A stretch of DNA of 64,000 nt from Commensalibacter oyaizuii (GTDB lineage: Bacteria; Pseudomonadota; Alphaproteobacteria; Acetobacterales; Acetobacteraceae): the NCBI RefSeq assembly GCF_029953265.1, contig NZ_JASBAO010000001.1, forward strand, positions 1,750,001-1,814,000, written 5' to 3'. Shown here one piece after another: positions 1 to 9,746 of this stretch. Position 1 is the first letter of the stretch, and every line of letters starts with the position of its first letter. A program made the translations under genes and the position numbers. Below the pieces are notes generated by a model. That model ran no database searches, had not been told where the DNA came from, and saw only the letters and a program-made list of their open reading frames with translations.

Positions 1-678
1 GGAACAGGTGTAGCAGCAGAAGCTGCAATGAGTGGAATTCTGGTGCTTTAAGTGATTCTATTATTGTCTGAAATCTTCAGCAATATAATGCTGCGGATGG
101 TAAGATTGTAGAAAAACTCGTTTCTGCAGCACTAAAAGCTGCTCATAAAGCAACGCAATTATCGGGGAATAAAACCCTTATTAATTTAACGAAAGATATT
201 AACGAGATTGATGTTGTAGAGAGTGTTGAACATAGTGTCGTTGGTAAAAAAATATAGGGTATCAATGATACTATTTTAGGTGCAGAAACCAAAGCTGCTG
301 ATAAAACAAAAGATGCAATTACAGGTAAAAAACACCAAATGGTGGTTCTGGTGATAGGTTGATAAATGAAGCTATGGATTTTTGGATTGGGAAGGTTTAG
401 GTAATTAAGATTTGTCAGGTATAGCAAACAAGCCTATCAATAAAGAGGGAATGGCTTCTGGAGCAAGAGCTCTTTTTAAGCATGCAGCAGGTCAAAGAAC
501 AACAGAAACTTTTCCTAAACTATCAGAAAGCATAGCTTAATAAAATATTAGTGCAAATGAAGTATTTACTAAGATTTTAAGTATGGTAATATTGATGACA
601 TGGGGGACTTTGGCAGGTATATTAACGGGTGGCAAATTAATCTTTTGTTCAAGACTTGTTCTTTTTTTATCATGTAAA
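1..678 (+). pseudogene. Degenerate toxin-like or surface-protein coding remnant
   Basis: No intact gene is present, but coding-like stretches continue across frames. One at about 93-257 reads as an Ala/Lys-rich helical segment; one at about 330-400 reads TPNGGSGDRLINEAMDFWIG; one at about 421-540 ends in FKHAAGQRTTETFPKLSES; one at about 570-678 reads KYGNIDDMGDFGRYINGWQ. Stops and frame changes separate them. The flavour resembles the C-terminal part of a polymorphic toxin, but no named family was recognised. The remnant continues off the left edge, so its original length is unknown. Confidence 0.35.
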
Positions 679-1197
679 TAAATATATTTATTAAAAGTCC
701 TATTTATTTAAGCCATAATTATTTTTTCTTATTAATGCTATTGTTTTAGTTGCATTAATAAATTGTTATTAAACAGTATTCTTCTGATTTTTTATATCTA
801 AAACGGTTCTATCTTTTTCAGACGCTACTATACCTCAGAATGTTTTATATTCATCGTTAAGAACTTATCCTGTAATGCTCTAACTAATTTTATCGAAACT
901 CTTATTTCATGCTGACTTTTATCATTAGTATTAACAATTAAAATTTTATTTATTGGTTATTTTTCCCCTTTGAAGGTAATTGTTCAGACAGAGTTAATAT
1001 AGTTTGCAGTAGACACAAAGTCATACTGTCATACCCGCGTGGTACAACTAAGATAATAAGTGCATCAACTGCAATTATTAATAGACTAAAGAATTGGAGA
1101 GTTAAGGAAATGTATCTATAAAAATTAAATCATATTTTGAGCTGTTGTAATCTTTCACATTTCTATTTTATGATTTTTATTAATAATTAATACAGAT
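679..1197. other. AT-rich intergenic region, nothing recognised
   Basis: About 520 bases of AT-rich sequence with frequent stops in all frames. I see no convincing gene, RNA or repeat. It may be further decayed material from the remnant to the left. Confidence 0.4.
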
Positions 1198-1383
1198 TTA
1201 TGTATATAATTCATAATCAGGCGTTTCCAGCTCTTTTATAATATTTTGAATATCAAGGCATTCATAAAGATGATTCTTATTTAGAAGTATCGGTTTATTG
1301 ATAATATTCTTTTCCCTCAATTTAAAGACAACCTTGTTCGATATATTTCTGAATTTACGATAAAAATCGGCAAGTGCTTTCAT
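1198..1383 (-). CDS. Small hypothetical protein, 61 aa
   Basis: Short open frame starting MKALADFYRKFRNISNKVVF, Lys/Asn/Ile-rich and basic in its first half, acidic at the end. No domain or family was recognised and no clear ribosome binding site is visible. It stands alone about 250 bases downstream of narL, between debris and an AT-rich spacer. It could be a chance frame or the tail of a decayed gene. Confidence 0.2.
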   Translation of the reverse strand: MKALADFYRKFRNISNKVVFKLREKNIINKPILLNKNHLYECLDIQNIIKELETPDYELYT

Positions 1384-1631
1384 TCATACAATGACTATAA
1401 ATAAGTGAATATAATTCATTAACTTTTTCATTAAAAAAGTTGGTATGGAGAAAAAGTGGTAGATGATGCTAATAAGTAATAATATTTATTGATAAATATT
1501 GAGGCTTAAAAATTATATCGTTTGTATCCAGATTTTTATTATAAAATGAAAAATGCAAAAAACCCTTTAACTTTTCAATACCTAATCAATAAATGTTAAA
1601 TTCTCTAAATATTACTTATATAACTAATACA

Positions 1632-2294
1632 CTATAATTTATTAAATCCATGTTCTAATGCGAAAATAGCAGCCTGAATGCGACTGCGTATATTTAATTT
1701 ACGCAGGATATTTTGAACATGTAATTTAATTGTACTTTCAGATAAATTGAAGAAACGAGCAATCTCTTTATTACTTATACCCTTCGTTAACCATGCTAAG
1801 ATTTCTTTTTCTCGCGATGTTAATGTTTCGTATAATTGATATGGTTTATCATCATGTTGTTTTGACGATTTAAATTGTCCAATGAGTTTTGTTGTCATTT
1901 CTGGAGACAAAATATAATCCCCTTCTAATATTTTTCGAATACTATTTAACAAAAAATCAGTGTCAATATTTTTAAGTAAATAACCTTTAGCACCAAGTTT
2001 CATACATTCCAACAAATTATCATCATCTTCGGAAACCGTTAAAATTAAAACATTTAAGGTAGGATCTATATTTAATAATTGTTGTAATGTTTCTTTTCCT
2101 GCCATAACAGGCATATCTAAATCAAGTAATATAATATCTGGGTGAAGCGCACTGGCTAATTTAACGCCTTGCAAACCATCTTGGGCTTCACCAACAATTT
2201 CAAAATCTTTTTCAATTTCTAACAAGAATTTTAATCCTGAGCGAAAAAGAGCATGATCATCGATTAATAAAATTTTAACTTTAGTGTCCGTCAT
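1632..2294 (-). CDS. narL: Nitrate/nitrite response regulator NarL
   Basis: A 220-residue two-domain response regulator of the NarL/FixJ class. The receiver domain (about 7-120) has the acidic pair D12/D13, phospho-acceptor D58 in LLDLDMP, T86 and K108. The LuxR-type helix-turn-helix (about 155-215) includes LTSREKEILAWLTKG and SNKEIARFFNLSESTIKLHV. It lies 14 bases downstream of the sensor narX and probably shares its transcript. It should bind DNA when phosphorylated by NarX in response to nitrate or nitrite, and the likely target is the divergent narK-narGHJI operon. Length is normal for the family. Assignment as NarL rather than a generic LuxR regulator rests on the neighbouring NarX-type kinase and nitrate reductase. 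Confidence 0.92.
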   Translation of the reverse strand: MTDTKVKILLIDDHALFRSGLKFLLEIEKDFEIVGEAQDGLQGVKLASALHPDIILLDLDMPVMAGKETLQQLLNIDPTLNVLILTVSEDDDNLLECMKLGAKGYLLKNIDTDFLLNSIRKILEGDYILSPEMTTKLIGQFKSSKQHDDKPYQLYETLTSREKEILAWLTKGISNKEIARFFNLSESTIKLHVQNILRKLNIRSRIQAAIFALEHGFNKL

Positions 2295-2308
2295 TAAGAG
2301 TTCCGTTT

Positions 2309-4207
2309 TTATTGTGAAATAATAAGTTCAATTGTTGTTCCGTGCTGTAAAACAGATGTTATATTAATTGTTCCAAAAGCTTTTTTAGTTCTTTCTTTCA
2401 TAATTGATAATCCAACATGATTTAATTTTTTTTCTTTTATAGCCTCTATATCAAAACCAACGCCATTGTCTTCAATACGCATAGTAAAATTTTTATTATT
2501 CGTAAACGAAAGCTTAGATTGGCTGCAATGAGAATGTTTACGTATATTTGACAATGCTTCTTGTAAAATAAAAATCACTTGCAATTGCTGCTGTTGTGTC
2601 AAAGAAAATTGCTGATTTAAATTGCTTACTTCAATGGGGATATTAGTTTGTGCTTTAAAACGGTTTAAAACTTTTTGAACAACCTCTTGAAAATTTTCAG
2701 TATGATTGATTTTTGTTCTAAAATTTAGAAGTAGCTCTCTCACATCATCATAAGATTCTTGTATTCCTTGTTGTATAAAACATATATTTTTCTCTATTCT
2801 ATTATAATCCTTTTGATCAATTGCTTTTTTCAGCATTTGAGCTTGTAAATTTAAAAAAGAAAGCGATTGCGCAATGCTATCATGTAATCCCTGCGCAATC
2901 ATATTTCTCTCTTCGAGAATAGCAAGCTCTTGCTCTTTTGATGTTAGATGCTGATTTTCAATCGCAATCGCTAATTGTTTAGTAAGGGTTTTTATTAAAT
3001 AATGTGTCTGTTTTTCTTTTTCTGAAAAAGTTCTAGGATTTTTGAAATATAAGACAACCATTCCTATTTCATTATTATTATGCCAAATAGGAAAAATAAC
3101 AAAATAATCGAAAGCAGTTTGAATACAATTTGGAATAGAAAGATTAAATTTATTTTTATTTTTTGTTTGAATGTAAATAGGATTGGGATTTTCAGGTAAA
3201 ACTGTTACATCGAAAAAACAATGCGCTGAAAAATAGCAATTTTTAATAACTTCTGATTCTTTGGGCAAGCCTTGACTATATAAAAAATTAAGACTTGTTT
3301 TTGCTTTATTTAAAACACCTATAAATCCACCATCTGCGTATCCTAGAGGAATAATTTTATCTAAAAAATTTTCTAAAATAGTATCTTGCATATGACATTC
3401 ATGTAGAAAAGTAGTCATGTCGTATAAAATGGCAAGCTCGTGATTTTTTTCTTCTAAAGCTATTGTTTTTTGAGATACTTTTTGTTCAAGATTATTATAT
3501 AAATCTTGTAAATTATCCGCCATTCTATTAAAACCAGCCGAGACGATACCAAACTCGTCTTCATTTGTAATGGAAATACGTTCTGATAGATTTCCTATAC
3601 TTACTTCTTGAATTGCATTTTGCAGACGTGTTAATGGACTAATTACAAACCGATATAAAAGATAAATAGTAGAAAAAGCTGTAAAAATAACCATAAGTAT
3701 TAAAATGGTTTGTATAAATCTTAACCAAATAATATTTTGTGTATTTTGATTTTCAATTAATTTTACAATACGATCAATATGACTTATAAACTGATCTATA
3801 GTGTGTAGTTCATTTGAAGACAAAGTGTATGTCGTTGATTGATTAAGGATAGGTAATATATTCTCTTTATAAGATTGCTCAAGAATATCTATTTGATTAT
3901 CAATTTGTGCGTTATTTGGAAAAAGAAAGTTGCTTCTATCAGATTTTGATAGATTGCTAAGAATAGAGTAAAATTTGGTTTGTTCAGATTGTAAAGCATC
4001 TTGATGATTAGGTTGAGTTATTAAAACAGCCATATGATATATTTTCATACGAAGACTGCCAGCATAATTGATATCCTTCCCTGCATTCTCTAACTGCCAA
4101 AGTAAGGCAAGGGCATATCCTGTAAAGAAAATAGCTCCAATTACCCATACGATAATAGAAATAAGTAGTTTAATCGAAAGACTATTTTGTCTAGTTTTTT
4201 TATTCAT
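2309..4207 (-). CDS. narX: Nitrate/nitrite sensor histidine kinase NarX
   Basis: Inner-membrane sensor that phosphorylates NarL when nitrate or nitrite is present. From the chosen ATG it has 632 residues: TM1 about 13-36, the periplasmic P-box NYAGSLRMKIYHMA (47-60) typical of NarX/NarQ nitrate sensing, TM2 about 161-189, HAMP to about 240, a GAF-like cysteine-containing region about 255-420, H442 in the HisKA_3 motif GLHDSIAQSL, then the ATPase with N554 and G-box DNGVGFD (580-586). The frame stays open upstream to a TTG at 4330, which would add 41 residues not seen in the family. The ATG at 4207 puts a short basic cytoplasmic tail before TM1 and is preferred, although its ribosome binding site is weak. 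It is divergent from narK. Confidence 0.9.
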   Translation of the reverse strand: MNKKTRQNSLSIKLLISIIVWVIGAIFFTGYALALLWQLENAGKDINYAGSLRMKIYHMAVLITQPNHQDALQSEQTKFYSILSNLSKSDRSNFLFPNNAQIDNQIDILEQSYKENILPILNQSTTYTLSSNELHTIDQFISHIDRIVKLIENQNTQNIIWLRFIQTILILMVIFTAFSTIYLLYRFVISPLTRLQNAIQEVSIGNLSERISITNEDEFGIVSAGFNRMADNLQDLYNNLEQKVSQKTIALEEKNHELAILYDMTTFLHECHMQDTILENFLDKIIPLGYADGGFIGVLNKAKTSLNFLYSQGLPKESEVIKNCYFSAHCFFDVTVLPENPNPIYIQTKNKNKFNLSIPNCIQTAFDYFVIFPIWHNNNEIGMVVLYFKNPRTFSEKEKQTHYLIKTLTKQLAIAIENQHLTSKEQELAILEERNMIAQGLHDSIAQSLSFLNLQAQMLKKAIDQKDYNRIEKNICFIQQGIQESYDDVRELLLNFRTKINHTENFQEVVQKVLNRFKAQTNIPIEVSNLNQQFSLTQQQQLQVIFILQEALSNIRKHSHCSQSKLSFTNNKNFTMRIEDNGVGFDIEAIKEKKLNHVGLSIMKERTKKAFGTINITSVLQHGTTIELIISQ

Positions 4208-4632
4208 TTCATTATTATATATATTTAGAATAACTGGATTTTTAAAGTATGTGTTATTTACATTTAATTCACCATAAAAGATAGTCATTATATTTAAAAA
4301 TAGACTTTCAAAACAACATTCTTGTAACAAGGTATTATAATTGCTCTGTTAATAATGTATTTATCAATAGTAATTACATTTTCTGACCTTAGTTACTTGA
4401 TTTAATTGATATTAAAATTTTTATGAAATCCCTTTTACAAGGAAAATAACCCAAAAGGATTAGACTAGACCTAGTCAAGTATATAGCACTTTTTGCCTCT
4501 TCGATGAATTGGTTAGAGATTTTAAATATATTAAAATCATAAGAGAATAGAGCCAAAAACTAGATATTAAAATGAGTTGATATTTTATTTGGCAAACCAA
4601 AGATATAATTATCTTGAAGTAGGAATATATAT
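4208..4632. promoter_or_regulatory. narX-narK divergent control region with 14-bp palindrome
   Basis: A 425-base AT-rich spacer between divergent narXL and narK. At 4463-4476 there is a perfect palindrome, GACTAG-AC-CTAGTC: two 6-base arms around a 2-base spacer, 157 bases before the narK start. The half-site/2-base/half-site layout resembles NarL 7-2-7 sites, but the bases do not match the E. coli heptamer consensus. At about 4398-4411 there is a direct TTGAT-TTAA-TTGAT, which is not a proper FNR dyad. AGGA at 4621-4624 is a good ribosome binding site for narK. Regulatory function is inferred from position. Confidence 0.45.
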
Positions 4633-6003
4633 ATGTCCAGGTTATTAACAAAATGGGAGCCGGAAAATAAAGACTTTTGGCAAGAACAAGGAAAAAAAAT
4701 AGCCACACGAAATTTATGGATTTCAGTGCCTGCACTTTTATTTGCTTTTGTTGTATGGTCGCTGTGGAGTGTGGTTGTAATTTATTTACCCAAACTTGGG
4801 TTTAAATATGATGCCAATCAGTTAATGTTATTAACAGCCTTACCAGCATTATCAGGTGCAACATTACGAATTTTCTATGCGTTTATGGTTCCCATTGTTG
4901 GTGGCAGAAAATGGACATTTATTTCAACTGCAACTTTATTAATTCCTTTAGTTTGGTTTGGCTTTAGCGTTCAAAACCCAGAAACAAGTTTTACAACAAT
5001 GGCAATTATTGCTTTGTTGTGTGGTTTTGGTGGAGGAAACTTTAGTTCGTCTATGGCGAATATTGGTTACTTTTTTCCTAAGACCGAAAAAGGATATGCA
5101 ACAGGCGTTAATGCTGGGTTGGGTAATCTAGGCGTTTCTGTTTTACAATTTGCGGCTCCATTAGTAATTGGTATTAGTATTTTTGGTGGTGATGCTAAAA
5201 CGATTGTACAACACGGGCAAGAGACCACCATTTGGTTGCAAAACATTGGTTTCGTTTGGGTTCCAATTATTCTATTAATTTTATTATTTATTTGGTTTGG
5301 GATGAACGATCTTGCGTCTGCCAAAGCATCTTTTTCAGACCAGTCCGTTATTTTTGGACGTAAAGATAATTGGATTTTATGTTGGCTATATTTGGGAATG
5401 TTTGGATCGTTTATTGGATACTCTGCTGTATTCCCTATGTTAATTAAACATGAGTTTGTCGATATTGATCCACTAAAATATGCATTTTTAGGACCATTAC
5501 TAGGGTCTATCTTTAGAGTAGTTGGTGGTATGATTTCTGATAAAATTAGACCGACACTTGTGACCCAAACTGCTTTTATTGGTGTTGTTATCTTTACGTT
5601 GGCTGTTTTATATTTTTTACCTGATCATGGGCAAGGCGGTAACTTTCTAGGCTTTTTTATTAGCTTTATGTTGGTTTTTGTTTTCGTTGGATTAGGTAAT
5701 GGATCTGTTTTTGCTCAAACTCCAATTATTTTTTCTATTTTCCATCGTAGATTAGCTGCCGCATCTGGTGAAAATGCTACAGAAGCTGCCAAGAATTCCA
5801 TCAAAGAAACAGGAGCAGTTCTTGGTTTTATGGGTGCAATTGGTGCTTATGGCGGATTTATCATTCCAAAACTTTGTGGAACAGCAGTTGCTTATACTGG
5901 ATCTTTCAAGTTGGCTTTTTATTGTTTCATTGTGTTTTATGGCTCATGTTTGGTTGTAAATTGGTGGTTTTATCTTCGCAAAAACGCAAAGAGTGCGTGT
6001 TAA
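4633..6003 (+). CDS. narK: Nitrate/nitrite transporter NarK (MFS)
   Basis: A 456-residue major facilitator of the nitrate/nitrite porter family in the inner membrane, with about 12 hydrophobic segments. R79 in the ATLRI context corresponds to the substrate-binding Arg of NarK. The glycine-rich nitrate signature lies at about 131-169 (CGFGGGNFSSSMANIGYFFP, then GVNAGLGNLG), and a second conserved Arg is in GSIFRVVGGM. It should bring nitrate in and/or exchange it for nitrite. ATG at 4633 follows an AGGA box at 8-base spacing. It is the first gene of the narK-GHJI run, 29 bases before narG. It is a single transporter domain, not the fused NarK1-NarK2 form. Confidence 0.94.
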   Translation: MSRLLTKWEPENKDFWQEQGKKIATRNLWISVPALLFAFVVWSLWSVVVIYLPKLGFKYDANQLMLLTALPALSGATLRIFYAFMVPIVGGRKWTFISTATLLIPLVWFGFSVQNPETSFTTMAIIALLCGFGGGNFSSSMANIGYFFPKTEKGYATGVNAGLGNLGVSVLQFAAPLVIGISIFGGDAKTIVQHGQETTIWLQNIGFVWVPIILLILLFIWFGMNDLASAKASFSDQSVIFGRKDNWILCWLYLGMFGSFIGYSAVFPMLIKHEFVDIDPLKYAFLGPLLGSIFRVVGGMISDKIRPTLVTQTAFIGVVIFTLAVLYFLPDHGQGGNFLGFFISFMLVFVFVGLGNGSVFAQTPIIFSIFHRRLAAASGENATEAAKNSIKETGAVLGFMGAIGAYGGFIIPKLCGTAVAYTGSFKLAFYCFIVFYGSCLVVNWWFYLRKNAKSAC

Positions 6004-6032
6004 TTGATGTTATATTTTAAAGGTTTGAAATT

Positions 6033-9000
6033 ATGAGTCACTTATTAGATCGTTTATCATTCTTTAAAAGGACTAAAAGTAGTTTTGCAAATGGTCATGG
6101 CGCTGTTGTTGAAGAAGATAGAAAATGGGAAAATGCGTATCGTCAACGTTGGCAACATGACAAAATTGTGCGTTCTACGCATGGTGTGAATTGTACAGGT
6201 TCTTGTAGTTGGCAGATTTATGTAAAAAGTGGATTGATTACGTGGGAAACACAACAAGTGAATTACCCTCGTACTCGCCCAGATTTACCTAATCATGAGC
6301 CAAGAGGGTGCCCTCGTGGAGCATCTTATAGCTGGTATGTCTATTCAGCTCAACGAGTAAAATATCCAATGCTGAGAGGCAGACTTGCTCAGTTGTGGCG
6401 TGAGGTTCGAAAAAATAAAGATCCTATTTCAGCTTGGGAATATATTAGTCAAACCCCAGAAATTGCTAAATCCTATAAATCTCGTCGTGGTTTGGGGGGA
6501 ATGGTTCGTTCATCTTGGGATGAAGTAAACGAAATTATTGCGGCAGCAAATAACTTTACAATTAAAAAATTTGGTCCAGATCGAGTTGTTGGATTTTCAC
6601 CAATTCCTGCAATGTCGATGATAAGTTATGCCTCTGGTTCGAGATATTTATCATTAATTGGTGGTGTTCCTTTATCTTTTTATGATTGGTATTGCGATTT
6701 ACCCCCTGCCAGCCCTCAAATTTGGGGGGAACAAACTGACGTTCCAGAGTCCGCAGACTGGTATAATTCAACCTATTTAATGGTTTGGGGATCTAATGTT
6801 CCTATGACCAGAACTCCTGATGCTCATTTTTACACAGAGGTTCGATATAAGGGGACTAAAACAGTTGCGGTTTCTTCAGATTATGGTGAGATGGTTAAGT
6901 TTGGTGACATCTGGCTAGCACCAAAGCAAGGAACAGATGCTGCACTAGCAATGGCAATGGGACATGTTATCTTTAAAGAGTTTCATTTAGATAACCCTTC
7001 TGATTATTTCACACGTTATTGTCGCCAATATACGGATATGCCTATGTTGGTTATGTTAGATAATAAAGGAGATTATTATCTACCAAATTATTTTTTAAGA
7101 GCAAGTCATTTAGATGATAATTTAAATGAAGAAAAAAATCCTGAGTGGAAAACGCTGGTTATTGATGGCAAAAGCGGAAACATTGTTGTCCCGAAAGGAT
7201 CTATTGGGTTTAGATGGGGGGATAATGGTAAATGGAATTTACAAGAACAAAATAGCCAAGGACAGGCTATTGAAGCACAACTTTCTGTTTTGGATACATG
7301 TGATGCAGTTGTAGATGTTGCTTTTGATTATTTTGCAGGAGAAGGTGATAACGAGCAGTTTACTCGTAAGGTTCCTGTTAAAAAAATAAAAGTTGCTGAT
7401 GGGTCAGAAATCTTTATAACGACCGTTTTTGATTTGATGGCAGCTAATTACAGTATTGACCGCGGTTTAGGCGACGGTGCAAAGGATTATTTAGACGATG
7501 TTCCTTATACCCCAGGATGGCAACAAAAACATACTGGCGTAAAACCAGAACTTGTAATTCAAGTCGCTCGTGAGTTTGCGCACAATGCAGATCAAACTCA
7601 AGGTAAGAGTATGGTTATTGTGGGTGCTGCGTTAAACCATTGGTATCATATGGATATGACTTATCGTGGCATTATTAATATGTTGATGATGTGTGGTTGT
7701 ATTGGACAAAGTGGTGGTGGTTGGTGCCATTATGTGGGACAAGAGAAGTTAAGACCACAAACAGGTTGGGCTCCACTTGCTTTTGGTCTTGATTGGCACC
7801 GTCCTTCACGACAAATGAATGGAACTTCATTTTTTTATAACCATACCAGCCAATGGCGTCATGAAAAATTACATCTTGATGAAATTACATCTTCTACAGC
7901 ACTAAATCATTTTGATGGATTGTCTTTGATTGATTGTAATGCGAAAGCTGAGCGTATGGGGTGGTTGCCTTCTGCACCGCAATTAACAACAAACCCATTG
8001 CAAGTAACACAACAAGCAATGGCAGCATCAAAAGACCCAATTGCATATGCCGTTGAAAGCTTAAAAGATGGATCATTGGATATGTCTTGTAATGATCCAG
8101 ATAATCCAAAGAATTTTCCACGTAATATGTTTGTATGGCGTTCTAATATTCTGGGGTCATCAGGAAAAGGACATGAGTATTTCCTTAAATATTTATTAGG
8201 TACTCAAAATGCTTTGTTAAGTGATGAGGCTGATTGTATTGCGCCACAAGAAATTCAAGTAAGGCCTGCTGCTGAAGGAAAATTAGATTTATTAGTGGTG
8301 CTTGATTTCCGCATGTCAACGACTTGTTTATATGCTGACATTATTTTACCGACGGCAACGTGGTATGAAAAAGATGACCTTAATACATCCGATATGCATC
8401 CTTTCATCCACCCTCTAAGTGAAGCAGTGCAGCCTTTATGGCAAAGTAAGAGCGATTGGGAAATTTTTAAAGGTATTGCTAAAAAATTCTCAGAGCTTGC
8501 TGATGATTATTTAGGAGTTCAAAAAGATTTAGTCTTAACGCCGCTAATGCATGATACGCCTCAAGAGTTGGGCCAGCCTTTTGATGTAAAAGATTGGAAA
8601 AAAGGTGAATGTGATCCTATTCCAGGAAAAACGATGCCTGCAATGACGGTTGTTGAAAGAAATTACGGTGAAATCTATCAAAAATATACTTCTGTTGGCC
8701 CGTTATTAGAAAAAATCGGGAACGGTGGTAAAGGCATTAGCTGGGATACAAAACATGAAGTGGATATACTTCGTGGGTTAAACAAAATTGTTCAAGATGG
8801 TGTCGCAAAAGGACAGCCAAGGCTTGAAACTGCGATTGATGCTGCTGAAATGATTTTGACATTAGCGCCAGAAACGAATGGTCATATTGCAGTAAAAGCT
8901 TGGGGAGCATTATCCAAAATTACTGGGCTTGATCATACGCCGTTGGCGTTACCTAGAGAACATGACACAATTCGTTTTCGGGATGTTCAGGCTCAACCTC

Positions 9001-9731
9001 GTAAGATTATTTCTTCCCCTACTTGGTCTGGTCTAGAAAGCGAAACAGTTAGTTATAATGCAGGCTATACGAACGTTCACGAACTGATTCCTTGGAGAAC
9101 GATTACAGGCAGACAACAATTCTATCAAGATCATCAGTGGATGCGTGCATTTGGTGAAGGGTTATGCGTGTATAAACCTTTGATTGATTTGAAAACAACC
9201 AAAAAGGTTTTGGGGCAACACGGTAATGGTAATCCAGAAATTATTTTGAATTTCCTCACTCCTCACCAAAAATGGGGTATTCATAGTACGTATTCTGATA
9301 ATCTTAGAATGCTGACATTGTCTCGTGGTGGTCCTCATGTTTGGGTTTCTGAAATTGATGCTCAAAAAGCTGGGATTGTTGATAATGATTGGATTGAGGC
9401 GTTCAACGTTAACGGTACGTTAACCGCAAGAGCTGTGGTCAGTCAACGTATCCCAGAAGGAATGATCTTGATGTATCATGCCCAAGAAAAAATTGTAAAT
9501 GTTCCTGGAGCCGAAGTTTCTAAAAAGCGCGGTGGTATTCATAATTCAGTGACGAGAGCGGTATTAAAACCAACGCATATGATTGGTGGATATGCTCAAC
9601 TTTCTTATGGTTTTAACTATTATGGAACAGTTGGTTCTAATCGTGATGAGTTCGTGGTTATTCGTAAAATGAAAAACGTTGATTGGTTACAAGAAACCGT
9701 CAATTTAGCTCAACAAAGTATTAAAGCGTAA
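6033..9731 (+). CDS. narG: Respiratory nitrate reductase alpha subunit NarG
   Basis: The 1232-residue catalytic subunit of membrane-bound nitrate reductase; it reduces nitrate to nitrite at a bis-MGD molybdenum site on the cytoplasmic face. The FS0 iron-sulfur ligands are visible as H50, C54, C58 and C93. D222, in YDWYCDLPPASP, matches the Mo-ligating Asp of E. coli NarG, and the flanking WGEQTDVPESADWYNS and WGSNVPMTRTPDAHF segments are characteristic. The MGD-binding domains continue to the C-terminus. There is no Tat or Sec signal, as expected for NarG. Length is close to the family norm (about 1245). It sits between narK and narH, 15 bases before narH. Confidence 0.97.
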   Translation: MSHLLDRLSFFKRTKSSFANGHGAVVEEDRKWENAYRQRWQHDKIVRSTHGVNCTGSCSWQIYVKSGLITWETQQVNYPRTRPDLPNHEPRGCPRGASYSWYVYSAQRVKYPMLRGRLAQLWREVRKNKDPISAWEYISQTPEIAKSYKSRRGLGGMVRSSWDEVNEIIAAANNFTIKKFGPDRVVGFSPIPAMSMISYASGSRYLSLIGGVPLSFYDWYCDLPPASPQIWGEQTDVPESADWYNSTYLMVWGSNVPMTRTPDAHFYTEVRYKGTKTVAVSSDYGEMVKFGDIWLAPKQGTDAALAMAMGHVIFKEFHLDNPSDYFTRYCRQYTDMPMLVMLDNKGDYYLPNYFLRASHLDDNLNEEKNPEWKTLVIDGKSGNIVVPKGSIGFRWGDNGKWNLQEQNSQGQAIEAQLSVLDTCDAVVDVAFDYFAGEGDNEQFTRKVPVKKIKVADGSEIFITTVFDLMAANYSIDRGLGDGAKDYLDDVPYTPGWQQKHTGVKPELVIQVAREFAHNADQTQGKSMVIVGAALNHWYHMDMTYRGIINMLMMCGCIGQSGGGWCHYVGQEKLRPQTGWAPLAFGLDWHRPSRQMNGTSFFYNHTSQWRHEKLHLDEITSSTALNHFDGLSLIDCNAKAERMGWLPSAPQLTTNPLQVTQQAMAASKDPIAYAVESLKDGSLDMSCNDPDNPKNFPRNMFVWRSNILGSSGKGHEYFLKYLLGTQNALLSDEADCIAPQEIQVRPAAEGKLDLLVVLDFRMSTTCLYADIILPTATWYEKDDLNTSDMHPFIHPLSEAVQPLWQSKSDWEIFKGIAKKFSELADDYLGVQKDLVLTPLMHDTPQELGQPFDVKDWKKGECDPIPGKTMPAMTVVERNYGEIYQKYTSVGPLLEKIGNGGKGISWDTKHEVDILRGLNKIVQDGVAKGQPRLETAIDAAEMILTLAPETNGHIAVKAWGALSKITGLDHTPLALPREHDTIRFRDVQAQPRKIISSPTWSGLESETVSYNAGYTNVHELIPWRTITGRQQFYQDHQWMRAFGEGLCVYKPLIDLKTTKKVLGQHGNGNPEIILNFLTPHQKWGIHSTYSDNLRMLTLSRGGPHVWVSEIDAQKAGIVDNDWIEAFNVNGTLTARAVVSQRIPEGMILMYHAQEKIVNVPGAEVSKKRGGIHNSVTRAVLKPTHMIGGYAQLSYGFNYYGTVGSNRDEFVVIRKMKNVDWLQETVNLAQQSIKA

Positions 9732-9746
9732 TAAGAGGATTATATT

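Noticed and set aside
4208-4330. N-terminal extension of NarX from TTG 4330
   Set aside because: Adds 41 non-family residues before TM1 from a rare start codon with no ribosome binding site.
4398-4411. TTGAT-TTAA-TTGAT as an FNR box
   Set aside because: It is a direct repeat, whereas FNR needs an inverted TTGAT-N4-ATCAA.
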